A DNA stretch of 64,000 nt from Capnocytophaga bilenii. Its GTDB lineage: Bacteria; Bacteroidota; Bacteroidia; Flavobacteriales; Flavobacteriaceae. Every line of letters starts with the position of its first letter. Within the stretch, counting starts at the first letter, position 1. The notes beneath the pieces were generated by a model. That model searched no databases. It was not told the DNA's origin and saw only the letters and a program-made list of their open reading frames with translations. The stretch spans positions 117,630-181,629 of the forward strand of contig NZ_JAGDYP010000006.1 in the NCBI RefSeq assembly GCF_017565765.1. Reading direction: 5' to 3'. Positions 37,579 to 47,239 of the stretch are shown piece by piece. The position numbers were made by a program, and so were the translations under genes.

Positions 37579-40500
37579 TCACTTCTTTGCTTCATATTCT
37601 TCTTTTGATATAATACTTTCAATATTAGGATCTATTATTTTTACCTCTTCATACGTTAGGTTATAAAGTTTATAGACTAAGATATCTATCTGATTTTCTA
37701 AGTCTATTGTGTCAAAGTTAGAATCCTTTTCTTTAGCATTAAGAATTTGTGTTACTAAAGTTATAAAAGGATATAATATATCCTTTTCTATTAAAGGAAT
37801 AGGTAAGTTATTAATCATTTCAGGATTGAAATTTATACCTTGATTGTAGCTTGAGCCTCTATATTTTTCTGTTATATAAAAAATAGAAAACTTTGAATTT
37901 ATAAGGGCTAAAGGGAAAAAAAGTTCTTTTGCAGTATCAGATGTGATAACTAATGTTGATTTTCCAGGAATAATAATACCTTCTTTATCAATGCAAGCGT
38001 CCAATAAAGTTAAGCCCTTAATAATAATTTTAGGGCAATAAGATTTCATACCATAACTATTTTTAAAATTCAAACTAAACTCTTCTTTATTAACTGTTGG
38101 AATCTGATATTTATCTTTAAGGTAAGTCATTGTTTTCTCCCCCCATTTAGATATAAATCTACCTATTGTTCCTGTATTTATTATTTTCAGTCTACTAGAA
38201 TCATACTTTGTATCAGATATGTATGGTTTTATCTTATAAGCATCTGATGTTGCACAGGCATTTTCACATACCCAATAGTCAGAAAATATTTTTATACAAG
38301 AATCTACCTTATTTATGATACTAATATTTTTAGAGAATAACCAATCTAAAGAGTAAGGCTCTTTTATTATTTCTTTACTGATGATAGAAAAGTTTATAAT
38401 ATTTTCTTTTGCAAAAATATCTATAAGAATTTCCTTTTTTAATTTTTTTGTTAGAAATGTTATAATTGCATCTACATTAGCACTTTCAAAAATATTTCTT
38501 CCGCATTCTGTTATTCTATAAAAGTTTGGGAATAGTTCTTTTCTTAATTCATAACCAAAAGGCTTAGAAGTCCACTTATCAGGGGTGATATATGTTAATA
38601 TTCCTTTTTCGTTAAGTATTTTAAAACCTTTTTCAAAAAAAGCTATATAAATATCCCAATTACCTTTACAGAAGTCATATTCTATAGATAATGTATTTCT
38701 AATAGCTTCTTGTCCATTTTTCACCATTGCTTCTGAATCAATGTATGGTGGGTTACCAATGACAATATCGAAGCCAGAGTTGTTTAAATTATTTGCCCCT
38801 TTAAATACATCAGCAAAATATATATGCCATAAGAAAAAAGGTTTTTCATCTGTTTCTTGTAGTTTTATTATTTCCTTACGGCTTATATCTAATTTTGCTA
38901 TCTCCTGCTCTAAGGATTCTTTTTCTCTTTCTTGCTTAAGAGTTAAAATATCATTTTTATATTTAGGAGTAATTTCTAACTTTAATCTTTCTAGGTGATT
39001 TCTACGCAACTCCAAATTATAATCTATATGCTCCTGTATTTTGTTGTTAATTTGTTTTCTTAAACGCTTCTTTGTTTCAGCGTCTGTAACACTAAAATAT
39101 TTTTTAATATCTTGCTGCAAGCTTTCAGTAAAGTCTTTTTTGGTAAAGGTTATTTTAAGCTGTGGTTCTACATAGTTTCCAAATAAGTCTTTTTGTGAAT
39201 TTTCAACAAGCATTAAATTATTATTTTCTGTTGTGAGATTACTCAAATCCACTCCCTGATAGCTCTCTAACAAGCTATTTCCCTGCATAATTTTAAAATC
39301 TAAATTAGGCAAAGGTTCTGGAATAGTCTCATCTACCACCAAGGCTAACCAAAAACGCAAACGTGCTATATCCACAGCCCCTTTCTCAATATCTACTCCA
39401 TAGATATTGTTTTGCAAGATCTCCTTCTTTATATTTACCGACTTCTCCTCCCCAAGTGCTATCCTACATTTGTACAACTCATTCAGCATCCCCATAGGGA
39501 ATGCTCCCGACCCAATCGCTGGGTCACATATTTTTACCTCTTTTAGACTATTAAGTACTTTTTTGCAAGTATCCTCCTCCCATTTAGTGTTGTGCTTTTC
39601 TACTAAATTGCGTATGTTTACCTCTTCCTCTTTGTGTTTCTCAGTTAGGTAGGCAATAAGCGACTCTCTGCACATATATTGTACAATCTCTTTAGGAGTA
39701 TAGAACGCCCCTTTATCCTTATTGTCTTCCAAAAGATTCTCAAATATTTTCCCTAACATTTCAGGATCAATACCTATTTGGGTATCTTCAGGGTCGTTCT
39801 CATCAATGGTAAAATTGTATCTACTAAAAAACTCAAAGGTACGCTCAAAAAGTTCTTCCGAGAAAATAACCCTTTCATTATCTATAATATCTCTTTCAAA
39901 CAGCCCCCCATTCAGGTAAGGCACTTTTTCCCATTCCTTTAGTAGTGATAAATTCCACTGCTCAGCTTCAAAAAGCGCTCTTCTGTCTTCTGGTTTGGTA
40001 TTAAGTACTCCAAAAAATAGTGGCTCTAATACCTCTTCCAAAAAAGATGTTTTATCTGATTTTCCAAATAAATTTTTCAGATAATTTACATCACCATTCA
40101 GCCATTCTTTCTTTTGTAAGAAATATAAAAACACCAAGCGTCCTAATAGTTTCTTTACGTAATCACGTACGCATTTGTCATCTTCTCCAAAAGGAGAGAG
40201 ATATTGTGGGTCTGGCAAGTGTTTTTCTTTCTCTACCCATTTCCCTTTTTCTTTTACAAAACGCTTTCCTGTAATGTGTTCTACAAAATCCTCATATATA
40301 GCTTTATACTCTTCAAAGAACTCTTTATTAAGTGCTTCTACTTCAAAAGCAGCAAAAAAATCTTTTACTTCAAAATTAGATTGTTGTAGAGTAAAAAAGC
40401 GCTCAACAGCTGTAGTATGAAGCTCATCTGTACCAAAAACGTAAGTATATTTTCGCGGATTAGTTTCTTTACTTTCAGCCTCAGCAAAAAATTCACTAGC

Positions 40501-40887
40501 TGTATTTTTACTGATGAATGAAAAACGCCATTCTTTTCTATCGGTATCTTCATAAGCATAAGTCACCAGTGCTCCTTCAATAGCATTGTTTACGATATAC
40601 TTCTTTACAAAGTTGTTTACCGTTACTTTATTATGGCTTATCTGTACCTTGTTATTCAAAATCACTTCATAGATGGGGAACTCTACATCATCGTTTGTTC
40701 TCAGCTTTCCTAACAGATGAAAGCTTTTTACTAGCTTAGTAGCTTCATTAGTATAAAGAGTAATACTTTTGGGTGGTAAAAGTAATTGTAATCTATCGTT
40801 ATTGCCACTCAAAAAATGAAGACTATGCCCCCAAGTTTTTTGGTTGTAAGGAGCTTGAAATATTTGGCGTAATTCGGTCTTTGTCAT
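37579..40887 (-). CDS. Large Eco57I/type IIG-like DNA adenine methyltransferase with exchangeable C-terminus
   Basis: 1102 residues. N-terminal 350 residues of unknown fold, then the N6-adenine methylase core: GAFYTPKEIVQYM, SAM motif I DPAIGSGAFPMGML (about 455-468), NIYGVDIEKGAVDIARLR and the catalytic NPPY (712-715) in GFDIVIGNPPYID. A charged coiled coil lies at about 600-680. The last 390 residues should be the target-recognition part. The 52-bp inverted repeat covers residues 697-714, so inversion swaps everything after NPP. It starts 1 nt after the helicase stop and is certainly co-transcribed. It may modify, and with the helicase restrict, DNA. Confidence 0.92.
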   Translation of the reverse strand: MTKTELRQIFQAPYNQKTWGHSLHFLSGNNDRLQLLLPPKSITLYTNEATKLVKSFHLLGKLRTNDDVEFPIYEVILNNKVQISHNKVTVNNFVKKYIVNNAIEGALVTYAYEDTDRKEWRFSFISKNTASEFFAEAESKETNPRKYTYVFGTDELHTTAVERFFTLQQSNFEVKDFFAAFEVEALNKEFFEEYKAIYEDFVEHITGKRFVKEKGKWVEKEKHLPDPQYLSPFGEDDKCVRDYVKKLLGRLVFLYFLQKKEWLNGDVNYLKNLFGKSDKTSFLEEVLEPLFFGVLNTKPEDRRALFEAEQWNLSLLKEWEKVPYLNGGLFERDIIDNERVIFSEELFERTFEFFSRYNFTIDENDPEDTQIGIDPEMLGKIFENLLEDNKDKGAFYTPKEIVQYMCRESLIAYLTEKHKEEEVNIRNLVEKHNTKWEEDTCKKVLNSLKEVKICDPAIGSGAFPMGMLNELYKCRIALGEEKSVNIKKEILQNNIYGVDIEKGAVDIARLRFWLALVVDETIPEPLPNLDFKIMQGNSLLESYQGVDLSNLTTENNNLMLVENSQKDLFGNYVEPQLKITFTKKDFTESLQQDIKKYFSVTDAETKKRLRKQINNKIQEHIDYNLELRRNHLERLKLEITPKYKNDILTLKQEREKESLEQEIAKLDISRKEIIKLQETDEKPFFLWHIYFADVFKGANNLNNSGFDIVIGNPPYIDSEAMVKNGQEAIRNTLSIEYDFCKGNWDIYIAFFEKGFKILNEKGILTYITPDKWTSKPFGYELRKELFPNFYRITECGRNIFESANVDAIITFLTKKLKKEILIDIFAKENIINFSIISKEIIKEPYSLDWLFSKNISIINKVDSCIKIFSDYWVCENACATSDAYKIKPYISDTKYDSSRLKIINTGTIGRFISKWGEKTMTYLKDKYQIPTVNKEEFSLNFKNSYGMKSYCPKIIIKGLTLLDACIDKEGIIIPGKSTLVITSDTAKELFFPLALINSKFSIFYITEKYRGSSYNQGINFNPEMINNLPIPLIEKDILYPFITLVTQILNAKEKDSNFDTIDLENQIDILVYKLYNLTYEEVKIIDPNIESIISKEEYEAKK
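38747..38798 (-). repeat. Right arm of the 52-bp inverted repeat, inside the methyltransferase gene
   Basis: Reverse complement of 36492-36543 with no mismatch. It ends in the second base of the P714 codon, just before the NPPY tyrosine, so both cassettes rebuild the catalytic motif after exchange. Confidence 0.95.
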
Positions 40888-40888
40888 C

Positions 40889-43800
40889 TTAAATAAAAGT
40901 TTCTGTAAGCACTATAGTAGGTTCTTCGTAGGTTTGAACTATATGATTTTCTTTTAGTCGTAAACTATCAAGACGAGCTATCTCTGCAAAAGGATAATGA
41001 TTTAATATCTCTGCAAGTTTCTCTACCAATATTGATAGAGGAAATTGCTTCTTTTTCTGTATAGTCGCTAATTGAGTTACTTCTCTTAAAAAACGATTAA
41101 ATTTTCCTCTATATATAGTCTCCAAGCCTGTTTTTATAATTGTTACTTGCATATCTGTAAGTCCTGCTTGCACTTTCATCTTTATCAAATTTTCTAAGAA
41201 TTTTTTTGCTTTATTTTCCTGCTTATTTAAATTGTATTTATCAAATTCTTCAACCGAATACTCTCTGTTGTATACTTCCTTAAAATGAATAATAGCCTTA
41301 TTTACAGGTTTAAATAATTGTGTTTCAATAATAGTGGTTTTTTCCTCTTTGGTAGCTTCAAATAGCTTAATAGCTTGGTAAAAAGTAATTTCCACACAGT
41401 TGTTTTCATTAGCTACATAAAAACCTTCTTTCATTTGGTTGCGCAGATAGCAAAGTACAGCATTATCTATAGGTTGTCCTATAACAGCAAGAGCTTCTTC
41501 ACGTTTCACATTGGCTAATCGTGCAATACGACTTTTTAAAGGTAATTTTTTAATACGTTGGTAGGTTTTCAAATCATTTTTATATAGCATACGTACTTTT
41601 TCCAAATATTGTAAACGCTCATCTACTTCTTCTTGTGTTTGTAGATTACCTAAAACGTTATCTACTATTTGTTCCTCTTCCGTATACACTTTGGCATCCT
41701 CCCCCAATGCAGTGTGAAAACTTTGTAGTTTTTTCAGAGCCTTTTCGTTAAGAGTTATTAGTTTGTTAGATTCAGCAGTCGGGAAAAAGTTATAAACATA
41801 AATGTTTTTAGCTTTGCTACCAATACGATTCACGCGCCCTATACGCTGCATTAGTTTAGTAGCATTCCAAGGTATATCATAATTCAATATCACATTAGCT
41901 CGGTGCAAGTTAACACCCTCAGCAAGTACTTCTGTAGTAATGATTATATTGTATTTATTTTCCTGATTTTCAGGGTAATTAGCATCAAAATTCTTACGAA
42001 TAGTAGCAAATTGAGTTTTGCTATTTTTAGCACTGATAGCCAACACATCATTCCTGCCTATCTTTCTAAGCTCATCAGCTAAATAATCAACTGTTTCTGT
42101 ACTTTCAGAAAAGATAACTAATTTTTTCTCTATATTCCTCTCATCCAAAAGAGTAGTATTTATTGTTTTAAAAAACTCTTCTAGCTTAGGGTCTTCTCCT
42201 ATATTTTCCCACTGTTGTACCAATGCTTCCAATATTACTTGGTCTTTTTTGAGTCCTTCCAATAAGCCTTCCGAAAAATCTTTAGCCTTAAATATCCTAT
42301 TCTTAGGCGATTTTTCACTTAAAGATTCTATTTTAGCCTCTAATTCTTCTTCTCGGTAATTGTCTAAAAACTTATTAATATCCAAATCAGGAGCAATATA
42401 CACTTTATCATTGGCAAACATTTCTATCATTCTCTGGTTAGAAATTTTGAAGCGGCGTAAAGAATTAACAAAAGCTGTAAAACTACTTTCCAAACGTTTT
42501 ACCAGTAATGTCTTCATTATCATTGCCAACTGTAAAGCTATGTGTTGAGCATTATCGTATAAATTAGCAAATTCAGGATTAAGAAATTCAATAGCTCTAT
42601 ACCTGTAATAAGCCAAATTAGTGAGAATAGCAGTTACTGTACTTTCAAATACTTGTGCCTGATAAGCATTAAAATTATAGCTTATTTTATTAGGACCTAC
42701 TACTGTAGGGAATGTCATTCCTTGCGAGGCTATATCTTCACTATAACGTTCTATTTTCTTAATGTCAGCACGTGTACGCCTAATTACTATTTCCGAAAAT
42801 ACTTTTTCTCTGATAGGCTCATAAATAGCTTTTACCTCCTTTATTAGCGCATCACCTTTCAAACTTTTTAAGTTTTGGTATGCTACACTTTTCTCATAAA
42901 AGAATGATTTAAGGTTAGGAACTCCTTCAATAGTTGAATTCCTTGCATCTTGAAAGAGAAATATTTGGTTTGCTATATCATCAGGCTTATTATTGATAGG
43001 GGTAGCCGAAATAAGTATTACTTTTTTTCTATTACTCATATCATTACCCAATCCTATACGTGGTGTTTTACAAAGTAACTCTAAATATTCGTATTTAGTA
43101 GTGTTAGACGAACGAAAATTATGAGCTTCATCCACTATAATAAGATCATATTCCTCAGGTTTCTGATAGTCAATGTTTTTATCTATAAATAGTTTGTGTA
43201 AGCTACCATTTGAAATAAAATCAACATAATTACCTATACCAAAATCTTTTATTGTGTTTTCCCACCCCACTTTCAAAGCATTAGGATGAACTACCAATAC
43301 TTTAGTGTTATGTCCGTTCTTGGCAATATACTTCTTTATGATGCGAGTTGCTACCACTGTTTTACCAAGTCCCACGACATCAGCTAGTATAAAACCATTG
43401 TGTTTCATCAGCATACGCACTCCCTCATTTACAGCATCAGCCTGATATTGCAAATTGGTATACCCTTCAGGTAGTTCTTCATTGTTTAGACTATCCAAAA
43501 CAGCTTCTTCACCAAAATACTCTATAAGCATTTTTAAATACAAATCATAAGGAGTAAGAGTATTTTTAGCTAAATAAGTGCCTGCGATCAGCTTGTCTAT
43601 ATCTGCAGGAATAAGTTCAGAAGCATTTTTCCAAAGAGGCTCAAACTCATCAAGAGCAAACTTTACATCATCATAACTGTTGAGTTGTACGTTAAGTTCG
43701 TAATTAGCATCATCATAAATCCCTAAACCAGCATTTGTAAGGTTAGACGAACCCATTATCACACTTGCAAAAGAATCTTTATTAAAGTTCATTGGGCGTA

Positions 43801-44212
43801 AGATATAGAATTTAGCATGCAGTTTTTTCTGTCCGTAAGCTCTTATCTTTACTTTGCCCGAAAAAATATCGTCTAAAAACTGCTTAATACCATCCTCCAC
43901 TTCAGCTTCATAAGGAGCTTTATCTATATCTTGTGTAATAGACCTCAAAAGTTCTTCTTTCGTTTTAATCTTATCCTCTAAGTATAATAATCCTTTTCGT
44001 TTAGCATCAGCAATTAGTTTATCAGCATTAATACCCACCAATATACGTATTTCGCTCATTTTCTCTAAAAAAGGACGCAATTTAAAATAACCTGAAGCCC
44101 TAAAATAGCCTACTAAAGCATCAAAAAAAGCTATAGGATTATTTTCAAGCACTCCTTCAAACTTCTTAAACAAGGTATTCCCTTCGGTATTGGTGAAAAA
44201 CTTAGAACTCAT
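40889..44212 (-). CDS. Helicase with N-terminal PLD-type nuclease domain
   Basis: 1107 residues. Near residue 130 there is one HKD-type motif (LHAKFYILR, then MGSSNLTNAGLG), as in PLD-family nucleases. A superfamily 2 (SNF2-like) helicase follows: Walker A ADVVGLGKT (about 275-283), DEAH in LIIVDEAHNF (about 357-360), SATPINN, and motif VI MQRIGRVNRIGS (about 790-800). The C-terminal 280 residues are helical with no family recognised. It is first of the two-gene unit with the methyltransferase; a role as the restricting, translocating part is likely. Confidence 0.9.
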   Translation of the reverse strand: MSSKFFTNTEGNTLFKKFEGVLENNPIAFFDALVGYFRASGYFKLRPFLEKMSEIRILVGINADKLIADAKRKGLLYLEDKIKTKEELLRSITQDIDKAPYEAEVEDGIKQFLDDIFSGKVKIRAYGQKKLHAKFYILRPMNFNKDSFASVIMGSSNLTNAGLGIYDDANYELNVQLNSYDDVKFALDEFEPLWKNASELIPADIDKLIAGTYLAKNTLTPYDLYLKMLIEYFGEEAVLDSLNNEELPEGYTNLQYQADAVNEGVRMLMKHNGFILADVVGLGKTVVATRIIKKYIAKNGHNTKVLVVHPNALKVGWENTIKDFGIGNYVDFISNGSLHKLFIDKNIDYQKPEEYDLIIVDEAHNFRSSNTTKYEYLELLCKTPRIGLGNDMSNRKKVILISATPINNKPDDIANQIFLFQDARNSTIEGVPNLKSFFYEKSVAYQNLKSLKGDALIKEVKAIYEPIREKVFSEIVIRRTRADIKKIERYSEDIASQGMTFPTVVGPNKISYNFNAYQAQVFESTVTAILTNLAYYRYRAIEFLNPEFANLYDNAQHIALQLAMIMKTLLVKRLESSFTAFVNSLRRFKISNQRMIEMFANDKVYIAPDLDINKFLDNYREEELEAKIESLSEKSPKNRIFKAKDFSEGLLEGLKKDQVILEALVQQWENIGEDPKLEEFFKTINTTLLDERNIEKKLVIFSESTETVDYLADELRKIGRNDVLAISAKNSKTQFATIRKNFDANYPENQENKYNIIITTEVLAEGVNLHRANVILNYDIPWNATKLMQRIGRVNRIGSKAKNIYVYNFFPTAESNKLITLNEKALKKLQSFHTALGEDAKVYTEEEQIVDNVLGNLQTQEEVDERLQYLEKVRMLYKNDLKTYQRIKKLPLKSRIARLANVKREEALAVIGQPIDNAVLCYLRNQMKEGFYVANENNCVEITFYQAIKLFEATKEEKTTIIETQLFKPVNKAIIHFKEVYNREYSVEEFDKYNLNKQENKAKKFLENLIKMKVQAGLTDMQVTIIKTGLETIYRGKFNRFLREVTQLATIQKKKQFPLSILVEKLAEILNHYPFAEIARLDSLRLKENHIVQTYEEPTIVLTETFI

Positions 44213-44218
44213 AAATGC

Positions 44219-44517
44219 TTACAATACGGTTTTAAAATTAATAATTCCTTTTTTATCAACTCCTGCAACAATCACATAAATATCTTTTCCAATCTTATAA
44301 GGACATTCATTCAAATAATAGATTTTTCCTTCAAAAATTTCGCAATATTCAATATTTTCTTGTTTTACCTTTTAATTTCAAATTAAAAAAAAAGAGTTTT
44401 TTGTTCTATACCACTATCATCAGTATAGGCAATAATTCCCTTATTTTTGTGTTTTATTATCTGTTTAATAATACCAGTATATAACCTTTCCATAGTCAGT
44501 TTTAAAGAAAAAGACAT
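44219..44517 (-). pseudogene. Broken small gene upstream of the helicase
   Basis: An ATG at 44517 gives 44 residues (MSFSLKLTMERLYTGIIKQI, then IIAYTDDSGIEQKTLFF) and stops right after a run of nine T. A second frame resumes as VKQENIEYCEIFEGKIYYLN and ends KKGIINFKTVL at 44219, 6 nt before the helicase ATG. The two halves read like one protein of about 100 residues, but both alternative frames across the T-run meet stops, so more than one change is needed to restore it. Possibly a lost third gene of the system. Confidence 0.4.
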
Positions 44518-44621
44518 TTTTTTTAAACAACGGCAAAAATAGTAAATGTTTTTTAATAAACAAATATTTTTTATACAATCACTCCCAATTCATAATTCCC
44601 CCGTCCCTCGCTGCGCCACAC

Positions 44622-44657
44622 ACTTTGGCAAACTTTCAAAGTTTGCCAAAGTTTTTC
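44622..44657. terminator. ACTTTGGCAAA hairpin
   Basis: ACTTTGGCAAACTTT and AAAGTTTGCCAAAGT pair over 15 bp with a 1-nt gap and are followed by TTTT. Same family as 7627 and 35784. Confidence 0.65.
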
Positions 44658-44669
44658 TGGAACATTCCC

Positions 44670-44990
44670 CCCAAAACCCCACAAGTCCCACACCTCCCAC
44701 AAGTCCCAAAAGTCCCATCAAATCAAATTTCTTCTCACCGAACCTTCAGCGAAGGATGAGCGAAGGTTTAGCGAAGGATAACGCACTCCCCACAAGTCCC
44801 AACAGTCCCATCAAATCAAAATTCTTCTCACCGAACCTTCAGCGAAGGATGAGCGAAGGATGAGCGAAGGTTTAGCGAAGGATAACGCACTCCCCCCAAG
44901 TCCCACACCTCCCACAAGTCCCAAAAGTCCTACAAGTCCCATCAATTCAAAATTCAAAATTCAGAATTCAAAATTCAAAATTCTTCTCAA
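44670..44990. repeat. Repeat-rich intergenic DNA: CCCACAAGT units, AGCGAAGG units and AATTCAAA tract
   Basis: Two near-identical blocks (44737-44782 and 44832-44884) have CACCGAACCTTC followed by AGCGAAGGATG units and a final GGTTTAGCGAAGGATAACGCACTCCCC, each followed by ACAAGTCCC/CCCACA repeats and then AATTCAAAATTC tracts. Frames through it are proline/serine-rich and have no homology; no gene is called. Confidence 0.8.
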
Positions 44991-45016
44991 AGCATTAATA
45001 ATTAAACATTATTTCG

Positions 45017-45024
45017 TACCTTTG
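45017..45024 (+). promoter_or_regulatory. -7 box TACCTTTG upstream of dsbD
   Basis: TACCTTTG 168 nt upstream of the dsbD ATG, giving a long leader. Context very like the tyrS promoter. Confidence 0.5.
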
Positions 45025-45192
45025 CCCCCTGCAAAAGCAGTAGTATTTTTTGGCACAATATATGCTATGTTTCTTTGGTAAGTGTTATGCCCCAAAGAGA
45101 GTGCCGCACAAGTAATTTTTATAAAACATATATTTTAACCATTGAATATTAAACATTTAAAATTTTAAATATTAAACATTATAAAAACAATA

Positions 45193-47226
45193 ATGAGAAA
45201 ATTTATAACACTGATAATGATAGCCTTTACAGTAGCTGTATCCGCACAGATACACAACCCTGTAAAATGGACTACACAAGCCCAGAAAATTAACGACAAC
45301 GAATACAACTTAGTAGCCTTTGCTACAATAGAAAACGGTTGGAAACTCTACGGACAGCACCTGCCTGCCAACGGACCTGTACCCACCACCTTCACTTTTG
45401 AAAAACAAGAAGGCTATGAGCTAATAGGCACACCCGAAGAGTCAAAACCTATTGTAAAGCACGACAACGTCTTCGATATGGAAATAGCCTATTTTTACAA
45501 TCGGGCTACTTTCACACAACACATCAAGCTCACACAGCCCTTGCAAACTATTAAAGCAAGTGTCGAATTTATGAGCTGTAACGACCACAGTTGTCTCCCC
45601 CCAGATACTGCCGACTTAGAGTTTACACTGCCCAATACCACCAGCAGTGCAGTCGCTACAGCCACCCCCCAATTTAGCTTTACCCTCACCCCCGATGACA
45701 ATACAGCAGCTACCGCTACCAGCAATACAAAAGCAGTAGCTACCCCCACCGATAGTGCCACCAATGATGCCCCAGTAGGGCAAATGGGCATATGGACGAT
45801 ATTCATTATCTCCTTCTTTTCAGGTTTTGCAGCATTGCTTACCCCCTGCGTGTTCCCAATGATACCAATGACGGTGAGCTACTTCACCAAGCAAAGTAAA
45901 TCAAAAGCCAAAGGTATTAGAAATGCCGTTATCTACGGACTTTCCATCATCGTCATTTACGTGCTTTTAGGTTCTGTAGTTACCGCAGTTTTTGGCTCCG
46001 ATGCGCTAAACGCTTTGGCAAGTAGCTTCTGGTTCAACCTCATATTTTTCATTATCTTAGTAGTTTTTGCTGTGTCGTTCTTAGGAGCATTTGAACTTAC
46101 TTTGCCTAGCTCGTGGAGTACTAAAATAGACGCCCAAGCCGACCGCAGTGGCTTTGTAGGCATCTTCTTTATGGCGTTAGCTTTAGCTATAGTGTCATTC
46201 TCTTGCACAGGCCCCATTGTAGGCACGCTCTTAGTGCAAGCCGCTTCCGAAGGGGGCATCGCTCCTATTATGGGAATGTTTGGTTTTTCATTGGCTATAG
46301 CACTTCCTTTTGCCCTTTTTGCAGCCTTCCCAGGGTGGCTACACTCAATGCCTAAATCAGGTGGATGGCTCAATACAGTCAAAGTAGTATTAGGATTTTT
46401 AGAGCTCGCTTTAGCATTCAAATTCTTATCAAATGCCGATTTGGTTGAACAAAGCCATTGGTTCGAACGCGAAGTGTTTATCGCCATTTGGATAGCCATA
46501 TTTGGTGCCTTGAGCCTCTATTTGTTTGGCAAAATACGCTTGCCACACGATGACAACGAAAGCCGTATTTCAGTAGGCAGGTTGTGCTTAGGCTTGCTCA
46601 CCCTCAGCTTTACGATTTATATGCTACCAGGGATGTGGGGCGCACCACTAAACCTTATCAATGCGTTCCCACCTCCACAACATTATAGCGAATCACCTTA
46701 CGGGGTAGGCTATACTGCCGGTGGCAATGCAACAGGTGTAGATGAAGGCAAGTTACCCGAAGGAGCTCACTTGTTTAAGCCTCACAATATTGTAACTTTT
46801 GACGATTACGATAAAGGATTAGCCTATGCCAAACAGGTAAACAAACCCGTATTGTTAGATTTTACAGGCTGGTCGTGTGTCAATTGTAGGCGTATGGAGC
46901 AAAATGTATGGCCAGACCCTCAGGTGCTCGATGTGTTGCGCAATGAAGTTGTGCTTATTTCCCTTTATGTAGATGACAAACGCCCACTGCCCGAAAACGA
47001 AGTAAAACCTTCACAAGTGCGTGAAGGAAAAATGATAAAAACAATAGGACAAAAGTGGACAGAATTCCAAACGCTTCGCTATAAAGCCAATACCCAACCC
47101 TTTTACGTGTTGGTAGGGCATAACGAAGAAAACCTAAACACACCCATTGGTTATACACTCGATACCGATGAAGCCGAAGAATTTTACCAATGGCTAAAAA
47201 CAGGTATTGGTGCATTTAAAAAATAA
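45193..47226 (+). CDS. dsbD: Thiol:disulfide interchange protein DsbD
   Basis: 677 residues. Signal peptide (MRKFITLIMIAFTVAVSAQ), N-terminal alpha domain with FMSCNDHSCLPP, an eight-helix membrane domain with the redox TPCVFPMIPMTVSYF and later SCTGPIVG cysteines, and a C-terminal thioredoxin domain with WSCVNCRRME. It passes electrons from cytoplasmic thioredoxin to periplasmic partners. The Trp-Ser-Cys-Val-Asn-Cys motif is typical. Next gene begins 13 nt later. Confidence 0.94.
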   Translation: MRKFITLIMIAFTVAVSAQIHNPVKWTTQAQKINDNEYNLVAFATIENGWKLYGQHLPANGPVPTTFTFEKQEGYELIGTPEESKPIVKHDNVFDMEIAYFYNRATFTQHIKLTQPLQTIKASVEFMSCNDHSCLPPDTADLEFTLPNTTSSAVATATPQFSFTLTPDDNTAATATSNTKAVATPTDSATNDAPVGQMGIWTIFIISFFSGFAALLTPCVFPMIPMTVSYFTKQSKSKAKGIRNAVIYGLSIIVIYVLLGSVVTAVFGSDALNALASSFWFNLIFFIILVVFAVSFLGAFELTLPSSWSTKIDAQADRSGFVGIFFMALALAIVSFSCTGPIVGTLLVQAASEGGIAPIMGMFGFSLAIALPFALFAAFPGWLHSMPKSGGWLNTVKVVLGFLELALAFKFLSNADLVEQSHWFEREVFIAIWIAIFGALSLYLFGKIRLPHDDNESRISVGRLCLGLLTLSFTIYMLPGMWGAPLNLINAFPPPQHYSESPYGVGYTAGGNATGVDEGKLPEGAHLFKPHNIVTFDDYDKGLAYAKQVNKPVLLDFTGWSCVNCRRMEQNVWPDPQVLDVLRNEVVLISLYVDDKRPLPENEVKPSQVREGKMIKTIGQKWTEFQTLRYKANTQPFYVLVGHNEENLNTPIGYTLDTDEAEEFYQWLKTGIGAFKK

Positions 47227-47239
47227 TTAGGGAATCCTG

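Noticed and set aside
37579..44212. Naming the system BREX or DISARM
   Set aside because: No PglZ, BrxC, DrmA or DrmB gene is present; only a methyltransferase and a PLD-helicase are seen.
44546..45081. Two proline/serine-rich plus-strand frames
   Set aside because: They consist wholly of the intergenic AGCGAAGG and CCCACAAGT repeats.
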